The translations under genes were made by a program, and so were the position numbers. Under the pieces are notes generated by a model. The model had not been told where the DNA came from. It was given only the letters and a program-made list of their open reading frames with translations, and did no database searches. Shown one piece after another: positions 1 through 9,629 of a stretch of 31,145 bases of DNA (position 1 is the stretch's first letter; every line of letters starts with the position of its first letter). Source of the stretch: Methylococcaceae bacterium (GTDB lineage: Bacteria > Pseudomonadota > Gammaproteobacteria > Methylococcales > Methylomonadaceae); NCBI GenBank assembly GCA_947505055.1, contig CANNLO010000014.1:1-31145 (forward strand). Direction: 5' to 3'.

Positions 1-55
1 AAGAAATGCGTGAGGATTTTTCGCAAAGATATAAATAACATTACTTAAGTTTGTA

Positions 56-478
56 TTGCGTCTATATCAGGCTTTAGAAGCGTGGGAACTTGACGTGCTA
101 GAACATTCGCTTAAAGCGCGCGCTATCAACGTCGATAAAACCTCACTCCGGGTCGATAAGCATAACCATTGGCTACAGGTGTACTCAACAGGTGACATCA
201 CGCTTAAATTCCTACACCGAAAGCGGGGTAAGGCGCGACAGTGGCCATTGATATTATTCCTCGCTATGGCGGGGGTCATAATTCATGATTGCTGGGCATC
301 TTTCTAGTCCTATCTTCACTGCGGCCACGGACTTTGTGGTTCGCATTTGTTGCGCGATCTGACTTTTATTGTCGAGTCAAATGGCTATGCCTAGGCGCGG
401 AATATGAAGCGCTTATTACAGGAAACCTGTATCAAGGTCTCCATGACTGATAAAGACCTGGCTAACCTACAAATATTG
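56..478 (+). pseudogene. IS66-family transposase remnant (TnpC-like), decayed
   Basis: This is a fragment of the catalytic region of an IS66-type transposase. The first frame (56-307) reads a VDKTSLRV segment, an NHWLQVYSTGDI segment, LHRKRGK, and then VIIHDCWASF. The frame continues past a TAG at 305-307 into HCGHGLCGSHLLRDLTFIVE, crosses a second TAG at 392-394 where the family normally has Trp, and goes on through ARNMKRLLQETC to about 478. Between RGK and VIIHDC the family-like residues IDIIPRYGG lie in another frame, which implies two compensating indels. With at least two nonsense codons and two frameshifts it cannot make an active enzyme. Both ends are missing: no terminal inverted repeats or tnpA/tnpB are visible, and the 3' end abuts the stop codon of the next gene. 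The family call rests on motif recognition. Confidence 0.85.
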
Positions 479-481
479 ATA

Positions 482-787
482 TTATTTTTTTATATTTTTA
501 TAACCTTCTTCGCTTTCATTTTTTATTTTTTCTCCTTCTTCAATCATACGGTTACCTTCATCAATTTTGTTTTGTCCTTCACGAACCAAAATGTTTCCCC
601 GTTCAACCATTTGCTTGCCTTTTTTCCATCTATCACCCAAATTGGCAATGCCTTGGCTTTCGTTGAGCATTTGTTCGCCGGAAAGAATGGGTGCAGTTAC
701 AGGAACGGGGTCAGAAGCGCAACCGTTTAAAAGTAACGCTAAACTTGTAATAGTCATAGCTCTCTTGACAGTGAATTGACTTAGCAT
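482..787 (-). CDS. Small lipoprotein with glycine-led heptad repeats, function unknown
   Basis: A 101-residue protein with a lipoprotein signal peptide: basic residues K8-R9, a hydrophobic stretch, and the lipobox LLNGC with Cys23 as the expected lipidated residue. The next residues (Ala-Ser-Asp) do not give a clear inner-membrane retention signal, so outer-membrane sorting is likely but unproven. Residues 57-91 are five consecutive seven-residue units, each starting with Gly (57, 64, 71, 78, 85) in the pattern G-x-x-x-hydrophobic-x-Glu/Arg. They are highly charged and probably form an extended amphipathic helix or coiled coil. There are no cysteines beyond the lipobox. The gene stands alone, with its stop only a few bases from an IS66 remnant. 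I do not recognise a named family; a periplasmic spacer or peptidoglycan-associated role would be a guess. Confidence 0.75.
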   Translation of the reverse strand: MLSQFTVKRAMTITSLALLLNGCASDPVPVTAPILSGEQMLNESQGIANLGDRWKKGKQMVERGNILVREGQNKIDEGNRMIEEGEKIKNESEEGYKNIKK

Positions 788-827
788 AATTTGGTACTCT
801 TTAAGTTAGGAATTTAGATAAATAGTG

Positions 828-855
828 ATTTTACAAAATGTTATACAACTTACAA
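828..855 (-). promoter_or_regulatory. Candidate sigma70-type promoter for the small lipoprotein gene
   Basis: On the minus strand TTGTAA (850-855) is followed after 16 bases by TAAAAT (828-833), about 40 bases ahead of the lipoprotein start. The -10 box is a good match and the -35 box is weak. The region is AT-rich, so chance occurrence is quite possible. Confidence 0.3.
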
Positions 856-866
856 TAGTGTTTTAT

Positions 867-1931
867 TTAGTTAGTCTGATTTATAGTTTGCGTAGCAAAT
901 GGACGGGCCAATGGCTCCCCAACAAATATGCCTTGGCCAGGCTCCCAAACACTTTTCCAGTAGGCTTCTATCAAGGTATTCCCACGTAGATAATAATGCA
1001 GCACGATTCCCGGATGCGGGAATTTAGCCGGATAATTACAAGGTTCTACTACGGCACCATAACTTGCCGTTGCGCCCGCTTTTATCCACTCAAGAATATT
1101 CATTTGATCGCTACCCGTCAACACACCTCCTGCAGAAGTTAAATGATCGGCTATCGCTCCCGGCAAATAGGTATTTTTGTCTATATTCGGCACTTGCATC
1201 AGTCCGGTAAAATAAAACATAACATCCGTTTTATTTTCAATACTGTTCTGCTCCAGATAATGGACGGGCCATAGATTTTCATAGGCTTTTGCTACTTCAG
1301 GAAAAAATGCAGCACGCGAACTTCTAGCCTGATCTGTAGTTTTTAACAAATAGGCTGAACCTTGTGGCCGAGTATAATCAGCGGCAATCCCACGATCAAT
1401 CAAACTTTTCACTTCTTCAAACGAATGGCCGGCCAGGGTCATGGTAGGTCGCCAATGGAAATCGGTAAAGGGTTGCTGACTATTTGAAGCAAAATAGGGG
1501 CTTTTACGGCTTTCTTCACAAACCTTGGCACAAAAAGCCTGATCAAATCCTGCCGCAAAAGCCGTTGTAATCGACATACAGTCAACCCGAAACGGCTTTA
1601 ACCAAGTCAAGACATAAGCCTGAACTCTGTTTGGCGTTTGCGCATCCAACTGCTGCTTGAGAACAATAAACTCTTTTTGTGATAAGGCATTGGAATAAGG
1701 ATTAAACTTAAGGTGAACAATATTCGCCTTGGGAATCTTACGCTTATCTTGATAATATTCGGCAATGCGAACACTTAAAAGATCCGAGTCATTAACAATA
1801 ACGGCTAATTGATTAGCTGTTAATCCGGGTAACGGTCGATAAAGTGGCGAAATTGTAGCAGCATTAAGAATATTGGAAATAAATATCAAAACCAGCGTTA
1901 AGCAACTAAAAGCAATCCGTATTTTTAACAT
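867..1931 (-). CDS. TIGR03790-family exported protein, function unknown
   Basis: A 354-residue protein with an N-terminal signal peptide (hydrophobic run about residues 8-24 ending near NAA). After it comes a segment typical of the TIGR03790 family: ANQLAVIVNDSD, then SVRIAEYYQDKRKIP and ANIVHLKF. A cysteine-containing CMSITTAFAAGFDQAFC segment, a PYFASNSQQPF segment and a RGIAADYTRPQGSAYLL segment follow, all as I remember that family. The C-terminal part contains a YGAVVEPCNYPAKFPHPG stretch and no transmembrane helix. The family is scattered among bacteria and has no established biochemical role that I know of. The gene stands apart from its neighbours, with about 80 bases to the lipoprotein gene downstream and 206 bases to the divergent Nudix gene. 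The protein is probably periplasmic or exported. Confidence 0.75.
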   Translation of the reverse strand: MLKIRIAFSCLTLVLIFISNILNAATISPLYRPLPGLTANQLAVIVNDSDLLSVRIAEYYQDKRKIPKANIVHLKFNPYSNALSQKEFIVLKQQLDAQTPNRVQAYVLTWLKPFRVDCMSITTAFAAGFDQAFCAKVCEESRKSPYFASNSQQPFTDFHWRPTMTLAGHSFEEVKSLIDRGIAADYTRPQGSAYLLKTTDQARSSRAAFFPEVAKAYENLWPVHYLEQNSIENKTDVMFYFTGLMQVPNIDKNTYLPGAIADHLTSAGGVLTGSDQMNILEWIKAGATASYGAVVEPCNYPAKFPHPGIVLHYYLRGNTLIEAYWKSVWEPGQGIFVGEPLARPFATQTINQTN

Positions 1932-2137
1932 TTTCTGGAACCCTTAAAGTATTGGCGATTTATAACTATTAGCATTTTTAGATAAAATTGGCTGGTTATA
2001 CTGAAAATATTTTCAAGTATAGCAAGAAGCCGGTGTTGAAAGAATGTTATGGCCTACTCAGTAAGCTCAGTTAATAATTCCTGTGGTATATTTTATAAAT
2101 TATCTTTTCTCTTACATCCGATTTTTCAGGAGCTAAC

Positions 2138-2575
2138 ATGAGCAAACCCGTCACACCTTTATTGGCAGCTGATATTTTAATCGAACTTATTGATCAACCT
2201 GACCGTCCTTTTGTGTTGATCGAACGCGCTTATCCACCTTATGGTTGGGCGGTGCCTGGCGGTTTTGTCGATATTGGCGAGACCCTGGAACAGGCCGCAA
2301 TACGTGAAGCCAAAGAAGAAACCTGTCTTGATATTACCCTGACGGCTTTATTGGGCATTTATTCCAATCCGGCACGCGATCCGCGTAATCATACGGTCAC
2401 TGCCGTTTATATTGCCGAGGCAACTGGAATGCCGATGGCTGCAGATGATGCCAAAAACTTTGGTATCTATACCTTCGATAACCTTCCCCCGGTGCTGGCT
2501 TTTGATCATGCCCAAGTTGTGGAAGATTATAAAAACTTTCGTTTGAGCGGAAAAGTAACACCGTTGCGGGTTTAA
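2138..2575 (+). CDS. Nudix hydrolase
   Basis: A 145-residue single-domain Nudix protein that would hydrolyse a nucleoside diphosphate linked to another group. The Nudix box lies at about residues 41-63 and fits GX5EX7REUXEEXGU except for Cys where the late Gly usually sits: GGFVDIGE, then REAKEETC. The REAKEE core supplies the Mg-binding glutamates. An upstream PPYGWAVPGG segment and a downstream SNPARDPRNHTVTAVY segment resemble the ADP-ribose pyrophosphatase-like subgroup, but substrate cannot be read from sequence. The start is well supported by AGGAGC seven bases ahead of the ATG. There is no signal peptide, so it is cytoplasmic. It is monocistronic, convergent with gcvP and divergent from the TIGR03790 gene. 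Confidence 0.9.
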   Translation: MSKPVTPLLAADILIELIDQPDRPFVLIERAYPPYGWAVPGGFVDIGETLEQAAIREAKEETCLDITLTALLGIYSNPARDPRNHTVTAVYIAEATGMPMAADDAKNFGIYTFDNLPPVLAFDHAQVVEDYKNFRLSGKVTPLRV

Positions 2576-2708
2576 TGTCACTTATGTGGCTTGGCATTGA
2601 GGCTTTGTCCAAAAAAAACCGGATGTGATTAAAATAGTTCAAAGCCAACTTTAAACTCCGATTTTAATAAGAATTCTCGTGCCTTTCGTAGATATTACTT
2701 AACGTTAT

Positions 2709-5603
2709 TTACCCATCATCAAACACCGGTGGACAACTACAAAACAAATGCCGGTCACCATAGACATTATCGATACGCCCGACTGGTGGCCAGTATTTAT
2801 CATCATGCTGATCACTATTTGGAAAAAAAGCCTGTTGCTTGGAGTAAGGCAATGTCCATTGTTCGAGCAACAGACGGTGAGTATGCGGCGCATTGTGCAA
2901 AAGATTATTTACAGCATCCGCGTCGCCAATTTCTATGGCCATAATTTCTTTGCGAATTAAAATTAACGCATTACAAAATCGGTCAATTTCGGACTTATCC
3001 TCACTTTCAGTAGGTTCTATCATTAAAGTATCGGCGACCGGAAATGACACGGTGGGCGCATGAAAACCATAATCGACCAAGCGTTTGGCGATATCATCAA
3101 CTGTGACATTGCATGTCTTTTTAAAGGCATGGCAATCAATAATACATTCATGCGCCACCCAACCATTTTTGCCAGTATATAAAATAGGGTAAAAAGGTGA
3201 CAGGCGTTTAGCTATGTAATTGGCATTTAAAATAGCCGTCAAAGTCGCACGTCTTAAGCCAGCCGCACCCATCATCGCAATATATGCCCAGGAAATGGTG
3301 TAAATGCTTGCCGAGCCCCACGGCGCTGCGGAAACTGTACCAATAGTACCCTGCTCGCCTTTGGCCGGATTAACGCCTTTAACGACCGGATGTTCGGGTA
3401 GAAATGCCGCCAGATGCCTGACCACACCAATCGGACCAACGCCTGGACCGCCACCACCATGAGGTATGCAGAAGGTTTTATGTAGATTGAGATGCGCGAC
3501 ATCGGCGCCAATTTTTCCGGGGCGACTTAAACCAACCAGCGCATTAAAATTGGCGCCATCCAGATAAACCTGGCCACCGTGCTGATGAATCAAATCGCAG
3601 ATTTCTCGAAACGCCTGTTCAAAAACGCCATGCGTAGAGGGATAAGTAATCATTAATGCGGCTAAGGTTTCTTTATATTCAGCCACTTTTAAACGCAAAT
3701 CCTCCAGACTGACGTTACCGTTTTCATCACAAGCTACCACCACAACAGTAAGACCCGCCATGCTGGCACTGGCCGGATTGGTACCATGGGCCGAAGCCGG
3801 TATCAGACAGACAGTGCGCTGCGCCTGCCCCCTGACTTCGTGATATTTACGGATGACCAGCAATCCTGTGTATTCACCCTGGGAACCGGCATTGGGTTGC
3901 AGTGAAAACGCATCAAAGCCGGTCAGATCACAAAGCATATCTTCCAGTTCGGCAAACATTTGTTGATAGCCTTGAGTTTGATATAATGGTGCGAACGGAT
4001 GCATCGCATTAAACTCATGATATGAAATTGTCTGCATTTCAGTCGCCGCATTCAGCTTCATGGTACAAGAACCTAAAGGTATCATCGAGCGATCCAGGGC
4101 AATATCGCGTCTGGCCAGTCTGCGCATGTAGCGCATCATTTCGGTTTCCGAATGATAGCGTTCAAAGACCGGATGTTGCAGGATGAGATCATTCCGTAAT
4201 AAAGCTTGTGGAAGGCATTCCCCAACAGCGACATCCAAACCATTAATATCAGGAAGATCAGCTACCGGAGAAGCAAAAACCTGCCACAAATCCCTCAAGT
4301 TGTTACGCGTTGTGGTTTCGTCCAGAGACAAACCGATATGATCAGGGTCAATAATGCGCACATTGATATTAAGTTCTGCCGCTTTGGCCATGTAATGCTT
4401 GGCCCGATTGGGTGTACTGATGCAAAGCGTGTCGAAATAACAGTCACTTATCACTGTATGACCAAGTTGCGTAAGACCGGCCGCCAGAATCTGTGTATAA
4501 CGATGGATACGGCCTGCAATTAAACGTAAACCCTCAGCACCATGATAGACCGCATAAAAACCGGCAATAACCGCGAGTAATACTTCGGCGGTGCAGATAT
4601 TACTGGTGGCTTTATCCCTGCGGATATGTTGCTCCCGGGTTTGCAGCGCCATGCGTAAGGCGGGTTGCCCGTGGCTATCTTTTGAAACCCCGATAATCCG
4701 CCCGGGAACTGAGCGCTTATAGTCATCCTTAGTAGCAAAATAAGCGGCATGCGGTCCTCCGTAACCCATTGGTACACCAAAACGTTGCGAGTTTCCTACG
4801 ACAATATCAACACCGAATTCGGCAGGCGGTTTTAATAACACCAACGCCAATAAATCCGCCGCAACCGTAACTAAGGCCTGTTTGGCCTGAGCGATTGCAG
4901 TTACCTCGGTCAAATCGTTGACCTGACCTTTACAACCGGGATATTGCAGTAGCAAGGCAAAAAAATCATGCTGAGCTAAATCATGATAAGGATCGGCAAC
5001 GATAACCTCGTAACCGATCGAATGGGCACGGGTTCTAATCACGGCGATGGTTTGTGGATGACAGTCCTGATCCACAAAAATACTGTTGGCCATACTCTTG
5101 GACAAACGCCGTGACATGGTCATGGCTTCTGCGGCTGCCGTGGCTTCATCAAGCAAGGAGGCGTTGGCAAGCTCCATGCCTGTTAAATCAATAATGACTT
5201 GCTGAAAAGTTAGCAACGCTTCCAGCCGACCTTGACTGACTTCGGCCTGATAAGGTGTGTACGCGGTATACCAGGCCGGATTTTCCAACACATTGCGCTT
5301 AATTACCGCTGGCATAATGGTGTCGTAATAGCCCATGCCTATCATTGAGGTGAAGACTTTATTGCGTTCGCGCATTTTTCGAAGATGCTTGATCACAGCC
5401 CGTTCACTGATCGTTTCGGTCAGCTTTAAAGGCTCATGATTTAGAATGTCAGCCGGGATGGCCAGTTCGATAATATCTTCCAGTTCGTTTATTCCCAACT
5501 CGGCCAGCATGGCTTCGGTTTGTAGCCGATTTGGGCCGATATGGCGGTTGATAAAATTACCGCGCATTTCCAGTTGAGCCAGATCGGGGCACTTTATAGT
5601 CAT
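2709..5603 (-). CDS. gcvP: Glycine dehydrogenase (decarboxylating), P-protein of glycine cleavage
   Basis: The pyridoxal-phosphate P-protein decarboxylates glycine and passes the aminomethyl group to the lipoyl arm of H-protein. It is 964 residues, the usual length of the single-chain form with fused N- and C-terminal halves, not the split two-gene type. The N-terminus has the typical FINRHIGPN segment. The C-terminal half contains [18 protein letters not shown] with the PLP-binding lysine at about residue 709, preceded by the [14 protein letters not shown] segment. The start is four bases after the gcvT stop, so the two genes are co-transcribed, T then P. gcvH, usually found between or beside them, is not in this window. 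The gene ends tail to tail with the Nudix gene with 133 bases between. Confidence 0.97.
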   Translation of the reverse strand: MTIKCPDLAQLEMRGNFINRHIGPNRLQTEAMLAELGINELEDIIELAIPADILNHEPLKLTETISERAVIKHLRKMRERNKVFTSMIGMGYYDTIMPAVIKRNVLENPAWYTAYTPYQAEVSQGRLEALLTFQQVIIDLTGMELANASLLDEATAAAEAMTMSRRLSKSMANSIFVDQDCHPQTIAVIRTRAHSIGYEVIVADPYHDLAQHDFFALLLQYPGCKGQVNDLTEVTAIAQAKQALVTVAADLLALVLLKPPAEFGVDIVVGNSQRFGVPMGYGGPHAAYFATKDDYKRSVPGRIIGVSKDSHGQPALRMALQTREQHIRRDKATSNICTAEVLLAVIAGFYAVYHGAEGLRLIAGRIHRYTQILAAGLTQLGHTVISDCYFDTLCISTPNRAKHYMAKAAELNINVRIIDPDHIGLSLDETTTRNNLRDLWQVFASPVADLPDINGLDVAVGECLPQALLRNDLILQHPVFERYHSETEMMRYMRRLARRDIALDRSMIPLGSCTMKLNAATEMQTISYHEFNAMHPFAPLYQTQGYQQMFAELEDMLCDLTGFDAFSLQPNAGSQGEYTGLLVIRKYHEVRGQAQRTVCLIPASAHGTNPASASMAGLTVVVVACDENGNVSLEDLRLKVAEYKETLAALMITYPSTHGVFEQAFREICDLIHQHGGQVYLDGANFNALVGLSRPGKIGADVAHLNLHKTFCIPHGGGGPGVGPIGVVRHLAAFLPEHPVVKGVNPAKGEQGTIGTVSAAPWGSASIYTISWAYIAMMGAAGLRRATLTAILNANYIAKRLSPFYPILYTGKNGWVAHECIIDCHAFKKTCNVTVDDIAKRLVDYGFHAPTVSFPVADTLMIEPTESEDKSEIDRFCNALILIRKEIMAIEIGDADAVNNLLHNAPHTHRLLLEQWTLPYSKQQAFFPNSDQHDDKYWPPVGRIDNVYGDRHLFCSCPPVFDDG

Positions 5604-5607
5604 GGGC

Positions 5608-6690
5608 TTATCTTTGATAGCGATGAGGAATAAACGGTAACGGGGTCACGCTCAGAGAAATTCGATGTTCACGAACTTTCGCGTAAAGCGGATAGCCTAA
5701 ATCAAGCACATAAGGGTCAATTAGAGCCATGGCAATAGGGCCTTGTAAATAAGGCGAGTAACCACCGCTGGTAACATAGCCTACCGCCCGCTGATCATTA
5801 CTAAAAACAACGCTGCCTTCACGTACCGGAATTTTACTGTCAACCAACAAACCTACACGAATTTTTTCTGGTGAGATTTTCAGCTGGTCCAAAATTTTGT
5901 TGGCTCCGGGATAAATGTTAACTCCTTTTGCAATCAACCATTGCAGTCCCGCTTCTACGGGTGAAATACATTCATTAACTTCATGCCCATACAGAGCTAG
6001 TCCCGCTTCGAGTCGCAGGGTATCTCTGGCCGCCAAACCGATAGGTTCGACGTGGTTTTCAGCAAGTAACAGAAGCGCGAGTTGCTCTGCATGTACTCGA
6101 TCTACCAAAATTTCAAAGCCGTCTTCACCCGTATAACCACTTCGACTGATATTACATTTTAATCCATTAATTTCAGTTCCACAGGCTGTCATAAAAGCAA
6201 GTAGTGCAGCCTGAGGAGCTAATTTTTGCATAATTCTTGCAGCCCCAGGACCTTGCAACGCAAATAAGGCCTGTTCAGTCAGCTCATTAAAAAAACACTT
6301 TCCCGATAGTTGTCTGGACAGATATTTAAAATCTTTATCTTTACAGGCAGCATTAACAACAATCATTAAACCGGATTCAATACGGGTAATAATGATGTCA
6401 TCAATTATTCCACCGTATTCATTAGTTAAAACGGTATATTTCAACTCACCCACATTCATGGCACTGATATCGGTCGGTATTAATTGGCCAACTTCTTCAA
6501 CAGCTGAATCACCTCGAATCATGCACAAACCCATGTGCGATATATCGAAAAAACCAGCATAACGACGACAATGCATATGTTCATGTATCGTTCCGTTTCG
6601 ATATTGCACGGGCATCAGGTACCCCGCATACGGCACCATTCTGGCACCCAACTCAAGATGAAGATTATAAATTGGCGTCTTTTTTAACAT
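5608..6690 (-). CDS. gcvT: Aminomethyltransferase, T-protein of glycine cleavage
   Basis: T-protein releases ammonia from the aminomethyl group carried on H-protein and transfers the one-carbon unit to tetrahydrofolate, giving 5,10-methylene-THF. The 360-residue length matches the family. The N-terminus ([20 protein letters not shown]) and the DISHMG segment are diagnostic, with the folate-domain [14 protein letters not shown] further on. The C-terminal segment contains [12 protein letters not shown], as expected. It is the first gene of the gcvT-gcvP operon. No convincing Shine-Dalgarno sequence precedes the ATG, but the start agrees with the family N-terminus. In a one-carbon-using organism this pair would feed or drain the THF pool from glycine. 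Confidence 0.97.
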   Translation of the reverse strand: MLKKTPIYNLHLELGARMVPYAGYLMPVQYRNGTIHEHMHCRRYAGFFDISHMGLCMIRGDSAVEEVGQLIPTDISAMNVGELKYTVLTNEYGGIIDDIIITRIESGLMIVVNAACKDKDFKYLSRQLSGKCFFNELTEQALFALQGPGAARIMQKLAPQAALLAFMTACGTEINGLKCNISRSGYTGEDGFEILVDRVHAEQLALLLLAENHVEPIGLAARDTLRLEAGLALYGHEVNECISPVEAGLQWLIAKGVNIYPGANKILDQLKISPEKIRVGLLVDSKIPVREGSVVFSNDQRAVGYVTSGGYSPYLQGPIAMALIDPYVLDLGYPLYAKVREHRISLSVTPLPFIPHRYQR

Positions 6691-7052
6691 GAATGTAATT
6701 ATCAGAAAATCAATATGGAGCTATTTTAGCCAGATATTCTATTATTTGCCACGTGTGTAGGGATTGATAAGAAATTCAGCTATGACATTGGGCTACTTTA
6801 TACAATACATCCCTATGCAGGCAACGATTAATGACACTTTAAGTAACTGATTATATTTCACAGACGCTCCAATTTGTTTTAGTTTTTTAGATTGATGCCA
6901 TAGCTAGTATAATCGACGCTTTGTTTTGGCATGATCAACTCTATTTGCAGGACTATTTCGGTAAGCTTTGCATACGCAGTTTTAAAATCAGACTTTAATC
7001 TGTAATAGTTCGATCTTGCTTCACTCCTTTCTTTTAAAACTCAGAGAACACT
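6691..7052. other. Divergent intergenic region gcvT / ychF, 362 bp
   Basis: An AT-rich stretch between gcvT (minus) and ychF (plus). I see no ORF with coding character, no tRNA and no structured RNA I recognise. In particular I could not find the conserved purine-rich cores of a glycine riboswitch on the gcvT side. It must hold the promoters for both genes; a TATAAT lies at 6908-6913 for the plus strand. The ychF leader would be about 130 bases if that box is used. Confidence 0.6.
6885..6913 (+). promoter_or_regulatory. Candidate ychF promoter
   Basis: A perfect TATAAT -10 box sits at 6908-6913. The -35 position at 17-base spacing (6885-6890, TTTTAG) is poor. Only the -10 supports the call. 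Confidence 0.35.
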
Positions 7053-8144
7053 ATGGCGCTGTATTGTGGAATCGTTGGTTTGCCCAACGTTGGAAAATCG
7101 ACCTTATTTAATGCATTAACCCGTGCGAAAATCGCGGCCGAAAATTACCCCTTTTGTACCATTGACCCCAATGTTGGTGTTGTCCCAGTTCCTGATATTC
7201 GTATGGACAAACTGGCAGAAATTGTAAAACCCGAACGCATATTGCCAACAACTATCGAGTTTGTAGACATTGCCGGTTTAGTTGCGGGCGCCTCGAAAGG
7301 CGAAGGCTTGGGTAACCAGTTTTTAGCCAATATTCGTGAAACAGATGCAATCGCTCATGTGGTACGTTGTTTTGATGATGACAACGTCATCCACGTTGCC
7401 GGAAAAATAGATCCCATTTCTGACATTGAAGTCATTAATACGGAATTGGCGCTGGCAGACATGGCTTCTGTTGAAAAAGCGCTGTTAAGAGCGACTAAAG
7501 CAGCAAGAACCGGCAACAAAGATGAGCAGGCTAAAAAAGATGTTCTTGAAAAAGTTTTCACACAACTGGATGCAGGAGAACCCGCGCGAACCTTGACTTT
7601 AACTGAAGATGAGAGGGCATTGATTCGGGATTTGTGCCTGATGACACTTAAACCATCCATGTACATTGCCAATGTTCAGGATGACGGCTTTGAAAATAAT
7701 CCATTGCTCGATAGAGTTCAAGCACTGGCCGACAAGGAAGGTGCGATGGTGGTACCCATCTGCGCAGCTATCGAAGCAGAAATTGCACAATTGGACGAAG
7801 AAGAGAAAAAAGAATTTCTTGATGACTTAGGCCTGGAAGAACCCGGTTTGAATCGTGTGGTAAGAGCCGGCTATAAATTACTAAGCCTTGCAACTTATTT
7901 TACTGCCGGGGTCAAAGAAGTCAGAGCCTGGACTATACCTGTCGGGGCAACGGCACCACAGGCGGCTGGTGTTATTCATAGTGATTTTGAAAAAGGCTTT
8001 ATCCGTGCGGAAGTCATCGCCTATCAGGATTTTATCGACTATAAGGGCGAACAAGGGGCAAAAGATGCCGGTAAATGGCGACTTGAAGGTAAAGACTATG
8101 TCGTTAAAGATGGCGACGTAGTTCATTTTAGATTCAACGTTTAA
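7053..8144 (+). CDS. ychF: Redox-regulated ATPase YchF (Obg-family)
   Basis: YchF is a ribosome-associated P-loop protein of the Obg/TRAFAC group that prefers ATP to GTP and modulates translation and stress responses. The 363-residue length is the same as in E. coli. The Walker A motif GLPNVGKS is at residues 9-16, the switch II region reads [19 protein letters not shown], and the altered specificity motif NVQDD replaces the GTPase NKxD, as expected for YchF. A central coiled region and a C-terminal TGS domain (about residues 278-361, including [14 protein letters not shown]) complete the family layout. In many gammaproteobacteria ychF follows pth; here it stands alone, divergent from gcvT and convergent with the amidase gene. 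Confidence 0.97.
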   Translation: MALYCGIVGLPNVGKSTLFNALTRAKIAAENYPFCTIDPNVGVVPVPDIRMDKLAEIVKPERILPTTIEFVDIAGLVAGASKGEGLGNQFLANIRETDAIAHVVRCFDDDNVIHVAGKIDPISDIEVINTELALADMASVEKALLRATKAARTGNKDEQAKKDVLEKVFTQLDAGEPARTLTLTEDERALIRDLCLMTLKPSMYIANVQDDGFENNPLLDRVQALADKEGAMVVPICAAIEAEIAQLDEEEKKEFLDDLGLEEPGLNRVVRAGYKLLSLATYFTAGVKEVRAWTIPVGATAPQAAGVIHSDFEKGFIRAEVIAYQDFIDYKGEQGAKDAGKWRLEGKDYVVKDGDVVHFRFNV

Positions 8145-8194
8145 GCAATTTTAACTGTAAGTGTTTTAACCATTAAAACCGTTTAGCCACCATA

Positions 8195-8220
8195 ATTGGG
8201 TTGCCTCATAGCAACCCAAT
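8195..8220. terminator. Hairpin between convergent ychF and amiC, probable bidirectional terminator
   Basis: A perfect 10-bp stem (8195-8204 with 8211-8220) closes a 6-base loop. It lies between two genes that end facing each other. Neither side has a strong run of T, so intrinsic termination is uncertain, but position and stem make it the best terminator candidate in this gap. Confidence 0.55.
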
Positions 8221-8236
8221 CAACCAAACTTTAATA

Positions 8237-9541
8237 TTACAAGTCCAAAGCCGCCACCCGATTATCTTCAGGCATTGCTTTATTAAAATAACTTCGTACA
8301 CCGTTAAAAATCGCTCCGGCAATTTTCAACTGATGATCGGTATTAACCAGTTTAAGCTCTTCAGAAGGATTGGAAATAAATGCTGTTTCTACCAGAATAG
8401 ACGGCACATCGGGAGATTTCAACACCAAAAATCCGGCTTTTTGAACTGATCCGTAATGCAACTCACCGATATGTTCAAAATTCTTTAACACCTTGCCGGC
8501 CACGTTAACACTTGCATCTTGCGTAGCGGTCTGCGACAAATCCAATAATACCGAAGCCAGAACGTCTTCCTTATCATTTAAACTTACCCCACCGACCAGG
8601 TCAGCCGAGTTTTCGCTGTTTGCCAGCCAACGAGCCGCCTCGCTGGTTGCGCCTTTATTAGATAAAGTAAAAACTGAAGCGCCTTTAACCGTAGCATCCT
8701 GAAAAGCATCCGCATGGATAGAGACAAACAAATCTGCCTTGGCTGCCCGGGCAATTTGCATTCGTTTTCTCAGATCCACGAAATAATCGCCTTTACGAAC
8801 TAAAACCGCCTTCATGCCAGGTTGATTATTAATTAATTCGGCCAGTTTTTTGGCAATAGCCAAAGTGATTTTTTTCTCCTCAGTACCATGTTGTCCATGA
8901 GCACCCGGATCATCACCGCCGTGACCAGCATCAATCGCAACAATGATGCCCTTATCGTGCTTGGAAACCTTTATTGGCTCAGCTGACAGGATTGAAACCT
9001 TTTTCGCCGCCACCATTTGCAATTCTTTCGCAGGTTTTTCTGGTATTGATTTAGGATTTATGTGTTTGGCTAAAGGTGGGACATTTATACTGGCCTGAGT
9101 CTCAGGTTTGTTCTCAATCTTGGCAGCCATTGCCGGACTTTTGTTTAATAACTCAACAATCAAACGATGTCCATGCTCGTTCAGACTATTAGTTCTTAAC
9201 GTCATATCTTTAGAATTAAGTTCTCTTTTTAAATCAACAACAATTCTTAGATCAGATTTATTTTTTGTGGCGACACGAACGTGGGAAAACAAGGGATGAG
9301 ATGGAGCAGGCTGACTTAAAGCTTGCTTTACACTGGCATTCCGGACGTCAATCACCAGTCTGGCCGGGTTGTTCATCAGAAAAACCCTATGCTCTGGCGA
9401 AGCAGACACATCAAACAACATTTGGGTTTGATCAGGCGTATTCCAATAATTCAAGGAACTAATATTAATCTGTTCCGCATAAACAGCCCCAGCCAACAAC
9501 TGAAATCCACTAATAAACAAGAACTTCCAGTAACTTCGCAT
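8237..9541 (-). CDS. amiC: N-acetylmuramoyl-L-alanine amidase, AMIN plus Amidase_3 (AmiC/AmiB type)
   Basis: A periplasmic zinc amidase that cleaves the bond between MurNAc and the stem peptide and so helps split septal peptidoglycan. I start it at the ATG at 9541 (434 residues); an in-frame TTG five codons upstream is less likely, because the signal peptide begins right after the ATG. An AMIN domain (about residues 25-125), which targets the septum, is followed by a linker rich in Lys and Pro. The Amidase_3 domain then contains DAGHGGDDPG with zinc ligand His207, a following Glu in GTEEKKI, SIHADAF, and the catalytic VETAFISNPSEE. Synteny with nnrDE and tsaE is the classic order; E. coli has amiB at this site, so amiB is an equally fair symbol. 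The signal looks like Sec rather than Tat. Confidence 0.93.
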   Translation of the reverse strand: MRSYWKFLFISGFQLLAGAVYAEQINISSLNYWNTPDQTQMLFDVSASPEHRVFLMNNPARLVIDVRNASVKQALSQPAPSHPLFSHVRVATKNKSDLRIVVDLKRELNSKDMTLRTNSLNEHGHRLIVELLNKSPAMAAKIENKPETQASINVPPLAKHINPKSIPEKPAKELQMVAAKKVSILSAEPIKVSKHDKGIIVAIDAGHGGDDPGAHGQHGTEEKKITLAIAKKLAELINNQPGMKAVLVRKGDYFVDLRKRMQIARAAKADLFVSIHADAFQDATVKGASVFTLSNKGATSEAARWLANSENSADLVGGVSLNDKEDVLASVLLDLSQTATQDASVNVAGKVLKNFEHIGELHYGSVQKAGFLVLKSPDVPSILVETAFISNPSEELKLVNTDHQLKIAGAIFNGVRSYFNKAMPEDNRVAALDL

Positions 9542-9629
9542 CAACGTAACTCGCAAGGTGATAAATTAGGTTAGATTATAGCAGTATGTATTTGTTTTTA
9601 CAGTTCAGATTTAAAATATATTTTTAAAA

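Noticed and set aside
404..730. A 108-residue plus-strand ORF rich in Phe and Ile
   Set aside because: It starts in the IS66 relic and then runs antisense to the lipoprotein gene. Its composition is that of a shadow frame.
6691..7052. Possible glycine riboswitch ahead of gcvT
   Set aside because: I could not see the conserved purine-rich cores or paired aptamer layout on the minus strand. Only a covariance search could settle it.
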